Source: Ditibartonella choladocola
GTDB taxonomy: Bacteria > Pseudomonadota > Alphaproteobacteria > Rhizobiales > Rhizobiaceae
DNA length: 64,000 nucleotides
Reading direction: 5' to 3'
NCBI RefSeq assembly: GCF_002007565.1
Contig: NZ_CP015625.1
Span: 496,001 to 560,000 of the forward strand
The notes beneath the pieces were generated by a model. The model saw nothing but the letters and a program-made list of their open reading frames with translations, ran no database searches and was not told the origin of the DNA. Both the position numbers and the translations under genes were made by a program. Below, in pieces: positions 54,378 to 64,000 of this stretch (within the stretch, counting starts at the first letter, position 1; each line of letters starts with the position of its first letter).

Positions 54378-54908
54378 TTATTTCTCGCCTTTGAGAACTT
54401 TCAAAATGTTCTGCGGAGAAGATTCACCATAAGGATCGGTTTCGCAGTTATCTGAAAAGCCTTTTTCCTCGAACCATTTTTCGACAACGCCATCATTGAC
54501 AATAGCCGCATAACGCCAAGAACGCATGCCGAAACCCAAATTGGATTTGTTGACAAGCATACCCATTTTACGGGTGAATTCGCCATTGCCATCAGGAATG
54601 AGCTTGATGTGTTGCAATTTATTATGTCTGCCCCAGGCGTTCATGACAAAAGCGTCATTGACGGCAAGGCAATAGACTTCATCAATGCCCAGTTTTTTAA
54701 ATTCCGGATAGAGTTTTTCAAAATCCGGCAACTGGTAAGTCGAGCATGTAGGGGTGAATGCGCCCGGCAAGGAGAACAATACAACGCGCTTGCCCTTGAA
54801 ATATTCGTCAGTGTTGACATCCTGCCAACGGAAAGGGTTTGAACCCCCGATCGATTCATCACGAACACGCGTATGAAATGTCACATTTGGAACTTTTTGT
54901 CCGATCAT
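54378..54908 (-). CDS. Peroxiredoxin (Prx5 type, glutathione/thioredoxin-dependent)
   Basis: A 176-residue thiol peroxidase. The peroxidatic cysteine is C55 in LPGAFTPTCSTYQLP, with YCLAVNDAFVMNAWG and FTRKMGMLVNKSNLGFGMRSWRYA downstream as in Prx5 enzymes. It reduces H2O2 and organic peroxides. Relative to typical Prx5 proteins it has a longer N-terminal segment (IGGSNPFRWQDVNT). It is monocistronic, with its own terminator, and divergent from pgm by 182 bases. Confidence 0.92.
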   Translation of the reverse strand: MIGQKVPNVTFHTRVRDESIGGSNPFRWQDVNTDEYFKGKRVVLFSLPGAFTPTCSTYQLPDFEKLYPEFKKLGIDEVYCLAVNDAFVMNAWGRHNKLQHIKLIPDGNGEFTRKMGMLVNKSNLGFGMRSWRYAAIVNDGVVEKWFEEKGFSDNCETDPYGESSPQNILKVLKGEK

Positions 54909-55069
54909 TAATTTGCTCCTGTATTTTTATATCCTTCAGTCTGCCCGAAAAGACAGACAGTGTGAGCCGGAATTCACATAAGAAAGGTAAGAGATCAGTC
55001 GTTAACTTGCAAGCGCACCTCCGGAAGATTGATAATTTTACACTCGATATTTTCGATTAATCGCTTTAA

Positions 55070-56734
<1,665 letters not shown>

Positions 56735-56857
56735 AAATAAAAGGCAAAGTGCAAAGGAAAAGCCTTTCCTGCTGCTTATTATTTCTGCTGCTTATTGCTT
56801 TTTGAGACGTTTTCTGATTGCCATCTGCAATTTTGTTGAACGCATATCAACTCCGAA

Positions 56858-56888
56858 AAAAAGCCCTGTAGATTCTACAGGGCTTTTT
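56858..56888. terminator. Bidirectional terminator between pgm and fumC
   Basis: A 14-bp perfect stem (AAAAAGCCCTGTAG / CTACAGGGCTTTTT) with a three-base loop between the convergent pgm (+) and fumC (-) genes. T-rich ends occur on both strands, so it ends both transcripts. Confidence 0.9.
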
Positions 56889-56940
56889 GAATGCTATTCA
56901 AGAAAACCGGACGACACTATCAACGTCGTCATGTTTCATG

Positions 56941-58329
56941 TCATTTCGGATGAATCATGTCTTCCGGCTTGACCAGACGATTATAATCTTCCTCGGACAC
57001 ACCGGCCTTTAAAGCTTCTTCGCGCAGTGTCGTGCCATTCTTATGGGCAGTTTTGGCAATCTTTGCTGCCTTGTCATAACCGATTGCCGGTGCAAGTGCA
57101 GTGACCAGCATCAAGGATTTCTCAAGAAGATCATGAATGCGTGCTTCATTTGCTTTGATACCTTTTACACAGTGATCTGCAAAAGAAACCATGCATTCCG
57201 ACAAAATTTTGATTGATTGCAAAACATTGAATGCGATAACCGGTTTATAGACATTGAGCTCGAAATGTCCCTGACTTGCGGCAACGGTAATCGTTGTTTC
57301 ATTGCCAAATACCTGACAGGCAACCATTGTCATCGCTTCGCACTGTGTCGGGTTGACTTTGCCCGGCATAATCGAAGAACCGGGTTCATTTTCCGGCAAG
57401 CTCAATTCACCAAGGCCGCAGCGCGGGCCGGAGCCCAAAAGGCGAATATCGTTGGCAATCTTGAAAAGATCGGTTGCCAGAGCGTTGAGACTGCCGTGGA
57501 AATTGGTTATTGCACCATGGCTTGCCAAAGCTTCAAATTTGTTATCGGCGGTCTCGAATGCAGCACCTGTAATGTCGGTAACAGCTTCGACAAAATTCTT
57601 GTCAAAACCGATCGGCGCATTCAAACCTGTACCGACAGCCGTACCACCCTGAGCAAGTTTCAAAACGTCCTGCAAGGAGGCTTCGATACGTTTACGGTTA
57701 TGTTCGAGTGCTGCACGATAGCCGGAAAATTCCTGCCCCAGCGTAATCGGGGTGGCATCTTGTGTGTGGGTGCGACCGATTTTGATAATTTTGGAAAATT
57801 CTTTTTCCTTGTCCTTCAATGCAATCGTTAGATGGTCGATTGCCGGAAACAGCTTATTGATGGTCTCTAAAGCCGCCGAAATATGGATAGCTGTCGGGAA
57901 CGAGTCGTTTGATGATTGGCTCATATTGACGTGGTCATTGGGGTGAACAGGCTTTTTGGAACCCATTTCCCCTCCGAGCATCTCGATAGCGCGGTTGGCT
58001 ATGACCTCGTTGACATTCATATTGGTTTGCGTACCCGATCCGGTTTGCCAGACCACAAGTGGAAAATTGTCATCAAGCTTGCCGTCAATGACTTCATCGG
58101 CTGCGGCAATAATTGCTTTTCCAAGTTCCGGCGAAAGCTTTTTGGCTTTCATATTGGCCATTGCGGCCGCTTTTTTAATAATTCCCAAGGCGTGAATGAG
58201 CGGCAGTGGCTGCTTTTCGCCGCCAATTTTGAAATTATGTAAAGAACGCTCTGTTTGCGCCCCCCAATAATGGTCAGCAGGAACCTCGATCGGACCGAAT
58301 GTATCCGTTTCTGTACGGGTTTTTACCAT
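56941..58329 (-). CDS. fumC: Fumarate hydratase class II
   Basis: A 462-residue fumarase of the iron-independent class. Diagnostic segments are [17 protein letters not shown] early ([19 protein letters not shown]), [61 protein letters not shown] and the fumarase/aspartase signature [16 protein letters not shown]. It catalyses reversible hydration of fumarate to malate in the TCA cycle. It is monocistronic. Confidence 0.96.
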   Translation of the reverse strand: MVKTRTETDTFGPIEVPADHYWGAQTERSLHNFKIGGEKQPLPLIHALGIIKKAAAMANMKAKKLSPELGKAIIAAADEVIDGKLDDNFPLVVWQTGSGTQTNMNVNEVIANRAIEMLGGEMGSKKPVHPNDHVNMSQSSNDSFPTAIHISAALETINKLFPAIDHLTIALKDKEKEFSKIIKIGRTHTQDATPITLGQEFSGYRAALEHNRKRIEASLQDVLKLAQGGTAVGTGLNAPIGFDKNFVEAVTDITGAAFETADNKFEALASHGAITNFHGSLNALATDLFKIANDIRLLGSGPRCGLGELSLPENEPGSSIMPGKVNPTQCEAMTMVACQVFGNETTITVAASQGHFELNVYKPVIAFNVLQSIKILSECMVSFADHCVKGIKANEARIHDLLEKSLMLVTALAPAIGYDKAAKIAKTAHKNGTTLREEALKAGVSEEDYNRLVKPEDMIHPK

Positions 58330-58800
58330 GATAAAACTCCTCTTTGGTTGAGGAGACGATAGACCAAGAAAAGCCTTGAGAAAAGCCTTAAACAGTTCAA
58401 GATCTATTTGTTGAACGGCTTTTTATACATATTTTGGTGAGGAAAAATCGGCCACAACAATAGCTTGTCAAAGAACAAAGCGGATATATGAAATTCTGTT
58501 CGTCGTTTTCATATGAAATGCGCTTTTAAACATGTGAAACGCAAGAAAGAGCAGGCATTCTGATCCTGAAACCGGAGTTTGGCGATAAAAGCCGGTTGCC
58601 GTTTTGAAACAAGGAAAAGGGTTCAAATATCGAAGGCCGGTTTCATTTCCGGATAAACAGAAAATGATTTCTAAACCATCTTCGGCTTTTAGCTATTTTC
58701 CGTTTTATGAAAGTTAAAAGGGGTGAATGTTTGGCCTCACTTTTAAAAGTTATATTCGCCCGTGAACTGGCAAGACATTTCTCAGCAAAACAACCTGATC
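58330..58800. other. Intergenic region upstream of fumC
   Basis: About 470 bases, AT-rich, between the fumC start and the groEL terminator (both genes on the minus strand). It should hold the fumC promoter. No gene or repeat is apparent. Confidence 0.4.
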
Positions 58801-58802
58801 GT

Positions 58803-58830
58803 CACAAAAAAACGGGCCCGAAGGCCCGTT
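58803..58830 (-). terminator. Intrinsic terminator of groEL
   Basis: An 8-bp GC-rich stem (AACGGGCC / GGCCCGTT) with a stable TTCG loop on the minus strand, followed by a run of T. It is a textbook intrinsic terminator 24 bases beyond the groEL stop. Confidence 0.93.
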
Positions 58831-58853
58831 CATGAATGTAGTCGAGGACTTTA

Positions 58854-60506
<1,653 letters not shown>

Positions 60507-60548
60507 TTATCCCGGAATTGTTTTTTAAAATTTATGGGGAAATGGCTA

Positions 60549-60845
60549 TCAGCCGAGAATACCCATAATGTCGGACTCTTTCATAATCAGAACGTCTTCG
60601 CCATCAAGCTTGACTTCGGTTCCTGACCATTTGCCAAAGAGAACGCGGTCGCCTGCTTTAACGTCAAGAGCAACGAGCTTGCCGCTTTCATCACGTGCAC
60701 CCGGACCAACAGCGAGAACTTCGCCTTCCTGCGGCTTTTCTTTGGCTGTATCAGGGATGATGATCCCACCTGCGGTTTTTTCTTCTGATTCAACCCGACG
60801 AACGACTACGCGATCGTGTAATGGGCGGAATTTGGTTTTTGCCAT
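60549..60845 (-). CDS. groES: Co-chaperonin GroES (10 kDa)
   Basis: A 98-residue co-chaperonin beginning [19 protein letters not shown]. The mobile loop is [21 protein letters not shown], and the roof segment [20 protein letters not shown] is typical. It caps the GroEL ring. It is the first gene of the groES-groEL operon, downstream of a consensus-like promoter and the CIRCE operator. Confidence 0.98.
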   Translation of the reverse strand: MAKTKFRPLHDRVVVRRVESEEKTAGGIIIPDTAKEKPQEGEVLAVGPGARDESGKLVALDVKAGDRVLFGKWSGTEVKLDGEDVLIMKESDIMGILG

Positions 60846-60907
60846 GTCTTGAACCCTTAAATTGTTTAACTTTAATTAAACTCGAATTGTTTGAGGTCTT
60901 GCCTCGA

Positions 60908-60934
60908 TTAGCACTCTCGATGTCAGAGTGCTAA
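60908..60934. promoter_or_regulatory. CIRCE element (HrcA operator) of groES-groEL
   Basis: TTAGCACTC at 60908-60916, a nine-base spacer, then GAGTGCTAA at 60926-60934, a perfect match to the CIRCE consensus. HrcA binds it and represses the operon at normal temperature. It lies just downstream of the predicted transcription start, 63 bases before the groES start codon. Confidence 0.97.
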
Positions 60935-60944
60935 CTCATGAGAA

Positions 60945-60973
60945 CAGATAAAAATTGCCCTTTATAATGTCAA
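60945..60973 (-). promoter_or_regulatory. Predicted sigma70-type promoter of groES-groEL
   Basis: On the minus strand TTGACA (60968-60973) is followed after 17 bases by TATCTG (60945-60950). The predicted start falls just upstream of the CIRCE element, as is usual for HrcA-controlled operons. The -10 match is only partial. Confidence 0.6.
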
Positions 60974-61395
60974 GAAGGCGGTTTCATTTTTTTAGTGAAT
61001 TGCTTGAGCCTTCCCGAATTTCGGTGAAGATATGAACTGTTTCCACCGGATAGGGCGGTTAAATCATGGTTGAAACACAACTTTGCTGTTTCCTGTTCGG
61101 GCAAAGTGCCGGAACTCCGGCAGGAGGTCATGATCTATGAGAATTTATACATGGTCATCAACAGGTTAGATCGTATTCCGGATAGAAGAACCGAATGTCT
61201 TTGAATATCTTTATCCAAAGTCCCGACCGGATGTTTTGCAATTAACATAAAGACCGTTTCAAGAACACGCTTACATAAAGCCTGCCGAAAACAGTCTTGC
61301 ACATTTTTTTGATAAACTGTGCAAGAGAGAATTTTTTACAAAGAAATTTACTTTATTTTGCGAAAATTTATTTCATTTCGCGAAAGTCAGCTTTG
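60974..61395. other. Intergenic region between groES promoter and nifU-like gene
   Basis: About 420 bases, AT-rich, between the groES promoter and the 3' end of the NifU-like gene. No coding frame with support. No clear terminator for the NifU-like gene was seen. Confidence 0.4.
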
Positions 61396-61971
61396 TCAGG
61401 AAGGATATTCCTCGACTCCCAGAACTTCGGGAACAAAGTGGCGTAGAAGATTTTCGATACCGTGCTTGAGCGTTGCAGTCGATGCAGGGCAACCGGAGCA
61501 GGCTCCACGCATGTTCAGATAAACAACACCGCGTTCAAACCCGCGAAACGTAATATCACCGCCATCATTGGCAACAGCAGGGCGAACCCGCGTTTCAATA
61601 AGTTCCTTGATCGTGTCGACAAGGTCTTTGTCTTCGTCGGAGAAAAATTCTTCACCAACCGGCACATCGGGCACATCATTGACATGTGCTGCCATGATCG
61701 GGCTATTGGACATGAAATGCTCCATAATAGTCCCTAATATAGCCGGTTTCAGATGTTGCCACTCGCTATTGTCTTTTGTAACAGTAATGAAATCATAGCC
61801 GAAGAAAACGCCTGTTACACCGGGAATTGTGAAAAGCTTGGAAGCCAGCGGCGAACGCTCGGCAGCATCTTCCTTGTCACGAAACTCTGCCACGCCTTCT
61901 TCCAGCACAACCCGACCGGGCAGGAATTTCAGTGTTGCGGGATTGGGTGTCGTTTCTGTCTGAATGAACAT
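61396..61971 (-). CDS. NifU-family Fe-S scaffold protein (Nfu type)
   Basis: A 191-residue iron-sulfur carrier. The N-terminal Nfu-N domain (residues 1-88) begins MFIQTETTPNPATLKFLPG. The C-terminal NifU domain has the cluster-binding CxxC in MRGACSGCPASTATLKHGIE. It donates Fe-S clusters to target enzymes. It is the usual neighbour of the universal stress protein and trpS genes in Hyphomicrobiales. It lies 169 bases downstream of the stress-protein gene. Confidence 0.95.
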   Translation of the reverse strand: MFIQTETTPNPATLKFLPGRVVLEEGVAEFRDKEDAAERSPLASKLFTIPGVTGVFFGYDFITVTKDNSEWQHLKPAILGTIMEHFMSNSPIMAAHVNDVPDVPVGEEFFSDEDKDLVDTIKELIETRVRPAVANDGGDITFRGFERGVVYLNMRGACSGCPASTATLKHGIENLLRHFVPEVLGVEEYPS

Positions 61972-62140
61972 TTAATTTCCTTTTCATGGTCAAGGCATGC
62001 AAGGTGCATTATTCGATTACCTTCTATATGCTGCTTTAGGGAACAAAAATTCAAGAGGCAAGTCATTCTCGTAAATGACGTTGCAGTGATTGTTAGCTTT
62101 TCAAGCGTTGTTTTTATTCTTGCCGCCCGAACAAAGCCGG

Positions 62141-62632
62141 TCAGGCGACCGAATCTATATCTTCTGCTGTCAAACCATCTGGAATAATTGTAACAGGAAT
62201 GGGAAAAGCACTTCCCTTTGCAGCAATTGATTGAACGAGGGGGCCGGGGCCTTCGGCACCGGAGCCGGCCGCAAGCACAAGAACCGCAATATCCTGATCG
62301 CTCTCGATAAGCTTGACTATTTCAGCAGCCTTTTGCCCCTCGCAAATTTTTGTTTCCGTCTCTATTCCCAGATTTTCCCTTACCTCTGCAGAAATTGCGG
62401 ATAAGGTCTGGTGCGCCTGCTCATGGGATTCAGCACGCATAATATCACCAACCCCAAGGAAGTGCTGGAACTCCGAACTGTCGATCACATAAAGCAGGAT
62501 GAGCGAGCCACCTGTATTTTTAGCGCGCCTTGATGCATAGGCAACGGCGCGTCGACATTCAGGTGTTTCGTCGATAATTGCCAGAAATTTTCGCTTATGA
62601 CCGTATTGGCGGCTTAGTCGTTTCGATAACAT
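62141..62632 (-). CDS. Universal stress protein (UspA family)
   Basis: A 163-residue single-domain protein. The Usp fold is seen in RKFLAIIDETPECRRAVAYA (first strand and helix) and the ATP-binding-like VLAAGSGAEGPGPLVQSIAAKG near the C-terminus, which is the usual G-2x-G-9x-G(S/T) loop in modified form. Its start is three bases after the stop of the HWE kinase gene, so it is cotranscribed with that kinase. Function is stress survival in a general sense. Confidence 0.9.
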   Translation of the reverse strand: MLSKRLSRQYGHKRKFLAIIDETPECRRAVAYASRRAKNTGGSLILLYVIDSSEFQHFLGVGDIMRAESHEQAHQTLSAISAEVRENLGIETETKICEGQKAAEIVKLIESDQDIAVLVLAAGSGAEGPGPLVQSIAAKGSAFPIPVTIIPDGLTAEDIDSVA

Positions 62633-62635
62633 TTG

Positions 62636-63727
62636 TCATTCACCGGATGATGAGCCATCAGGAGCCAATTCAATGTGGCATATGAGGCCGCTTGCAGCAT
62701 AATCAATTTTTACATTGTTATGCGGATTGTAGCTTAAACTGCGTTCAATTAATGTTGAACCGAAGCCCTTTTTATGACGGGAGGCCACTTCAGGTCCGTT
62801 ACTTTCAACCCATTGGAGATGAATAATTCCGTCTTTTGCAAGCGACCAGGTAACCGAAACCTTTCCGGATGAAACAGAAAGAGCACCATATTTGATGGCA
62901 TTGGTCATGAGTTCGTGGAGCGTTAGTGCAAGTGCCAAAGCCGCTTTTTCGGAAACACTGACTTTCGGCCCCTTCACTTTGATATTGCCGTAGGTTTCCA
63001 TGGCAACCGACATGGTATTTTCAACAAGTATCTTAAGGTCGCTCTTCTTGCCGCTATCCTCTTTCAAAGTGCTTTGCGCTTCCGCAATTGCCCTTAAGCG
63101 TGCACCGACTTTTTCGCGTGCACTCTCTATATCTGTGCTGCTATTCAAAGTTTGAGCCACCACGGCGTTGACCATGGCCAGAATATTTTTCACGCGGTGG
63201 GCCGATTCTCCGGCAAGGATATGCAACTGGTTTTCAAAATTGATACGTTCGGTTATATCAATGCCCTGAACATAAATTCCGACAACATCACCCTCGCTAT
63301 TTTTGATCGGTTGATGGATAAAATCGACATAGTGCAATACCGGTTCTTCGTCACCCGGTCGCTCGATCAGAAGTGGTACGCTCGCCCCGCGAAACGGTTC
63401 TTTTGTTTCCCAAACCTGATCGAGAAGAGCAATAAACCCCTGTCTGGGTATTTCGGGCATCGCTTCGGCTACAGTATGGCCGATCAATTCCCGCGTGCCG
63501 ACGAGCTCCATAAAGGCATTATTGACAAGATAAAAGCGGTGATCGCGATTGAGCAATACAATAACAAAGCCCGGCGCCTGCTGCACAAGGTCACGTAAAA
63601 AATCAATCTCGGCAATGAAACGTGAACGCTCGCCGTCATCATTCTTCGTTGATTGTGACTTCGTTCCGTCAGATTTGCCCGCTTTGTCAATTTCCGTCTT
63701 TAAAGAAAACGTCACACAATATTCCAA
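62636..63727 (-). CDS. PAS-domain HWE/HisKA_2 sensor histidine kinase
   Basis: A 363-residue soluble kinase from a TTG at 63727. A GTG at 63715 is an alternative. The PAS domain spans about residues 43-160 (LVQQAPGFVIVLLNRDHRFY, then VVGIYVQGIDITER). The phospho-accepting residue is probably H177 in AGESAHRVKNILAMVNA, the HWE/HisKA_2 type motif. The ATPase domain includes LALTLHELMTNAIKYGALS and a GFGSTLIERSL segment. No transmembrane helix is seen, so it senses a cytoplasmic signal. HWE kinases are typical of Hyphomicrobiales and often govern the general stress response, which fits the coupled stress-protein gene. Confidence 0.9.
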   Translation of the reverse strand: MEYCVTFSLKTEIDKAGKSDGTKSQSTKNDDGERSRFIAEIDFLRDLVQQAPGFVIVLLNRDHRFYLVNNAFMELVGTRELIGHTVAEAMPEIPRQGFIALLDQVWETKEPFRGASVPLLIERPGDEEPVLHYVDFIHQPIKNSEGDVVGIYVQGIDITERINFENQLHILAGESAHRVKNILAMVNAVVAQTLNSSTDIESAREKVGARLRAIAEAQSTLKEDSGKKSDLKILVENTMSVAMETYGNIKVKGPKVSVSEKAALALALTLHELMTNAIKYGALSVSSGKVSVTWSLAKDGIIHLQWVESNGPEVASRHKKGFGSTLIERSLSYNPHNNVKIDYAASGLICHIELAPDGSSSGE

Positions 63728-63803
63728 TCCAAAATTTGAACCGGTTTTTAAATTAGTGCAATTCAGCTATTGTGCAAATTATTTTTGTTAAACTGATTTT
63801 ATA

Positions 63804-63832
63804 TACAGGTGCTTTTATTCAAAGCACCTGTA
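63804..63832 (-). terminator. Terminator of trpS
   Basis: A 12-bp stem (TACAGGTGCTTT / AAAGCACCTGTA) with a five-base loop lies 19 bases beyond the trpS stop. The minus-strand tail is AT-rich rather than a pure T run. Confidence 0.75.
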
Positions 63833-63850
63833 TCATTATCTGTTTGAACT

Positions 63851-64000
63851 TCATCCCTGAAGAAAGCCGACAATATCACGCACATGTTTCATCGTGTCTT
63901 CAGCGAGAACGCTTGCGCGTTCGGCACCGTTTCTTAAAACATCATCAATATAGGAAGGTTCATTGTTGAGGCGACGCAATTCTTCTGTGACGGGCGATAA
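63851..64000 (-). CDS. trpS: Tryptophanyl-tRNA synthetase, C-terminal fragment (continues beyond window)
   Basis: The last 49 codons and stop of a minus-strand gene whose start lies outside the window. The reading frame gives LSPVTEELRRLNNEPSYI, then NGAERASVLAEDTMKHV and RDIVGFLQG at the end, the conserved C-terminal helices of TrpS (GAERA is typical). It sits upstream of the HWE kinase, universal stress protein and NifU genes, a common neighbourhood in the order. Only the C-terminus can be judged. Confidence 0.88.
   Translation of the reverse strand, partial: LSPVTEELRRLNNEPSYIDDVLRNGAERASVLAEDTMKHVRDIVGFLQG

Overview
The window is a chromosomal segment of an alphaproteobacterium of the order Hyphomicrobiales. 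The evidence is moderate-to-low GC (about 43-45% by eye), a hisS-hisZ-hisG run with short-form HisG, the helicase/PdeM DNA-damage pair, a groES-groEL operon under a CIRCE element, a trpS / universal stress protein / NifU neighbourhood, an HWE-type histidine kinase and a DUF6460 membrane protein. The GC and the retention of biosynthetic genes would fit a Bartonellaceae member such as the insect-gut Bartonella apis group. That placement is inference and no sequence comparison was run. No tRNA, rRNA, insertion sequence, prophage or CRISPR array was seen.

Layout. (1) 1-2.4 kb: a Tat-leader remnant, a Tat-exported carboxymuconolactone decarboxylase-like protein, a DUF2255 protein and an MBL-fold hydrolase. 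(2) 2.5-7.1 kb, minus strand: a tightly coupled operon of HAD phosphatase, alpha/beta hydrolase, two half-size EamA transporters, a DegT aminotransferase and a GlxA-type regulator. It is divergent from an RstA/RstB-like two-component system (7.2-9.5 kb). (3) 9.5-14.8 kb, minus strand: arginase-fold protein, FemAB/GNAT-like transferase, class III aminotransferase and an MHS-family symporter. (4) 15.4-16.1 kb: a glutamine amidotransferase. (5) 16.5-34.7 kb: a large catabolic island. Its leftward arm carries a pimF/B/C/D-like beta-oxidation set followed by etfB, etfA and ETF-ubiquinone oxidoreductase. Its rightward arm carries a complete Liv-type ABC transporter, a nitronate-monooxygenase-family flavoprotein, an enoyl-CoA hydratase, an IclR regulator and a CaiB/BaiF CoA-transferase. 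Together they read as uptake, CoA activation, beta-oxidation and electron delivery to ubiquinone, probably for a dicarboxylic or similar carboxylic acid. (6) 34.7-41.1 kb: tandem repeats, an aldo/keto reductase, a mesaconyl-CoA hydratase-like enzyme, an unknown coiled-coil protein, and a TauE/SafE exporter with its TIGR02186 partner.

(7) 41-64 kb is mainly housekeeping: PdeM and its helicase, a family 25 glycosyltransferase, a Tat-exported CAP protein, small membrane proteins, xseA-tag, an unknown envelope protein, hisS-hisZ-hisG, two very small genes, a peroxiredoxin, pgm, fumC, groES-groEL with CIRCE, NifU, a universal stress protein coupled to an HWE kinase, and the 3' end of trpS. Several convergent or terminal junctions carry clear hairpin terminators.

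The strongest candidates for under-described biology are the DegT / half-EamA / hydrolase / phosphatase operon with its neighbouring two-component system and amino-metabolite genes, and the divergent acid-degradation island with an AT-rich palindromic operator candidate between its arms. Three very small genes (42, 53 and 65 codons) and several short tandem repeats are also recorded.
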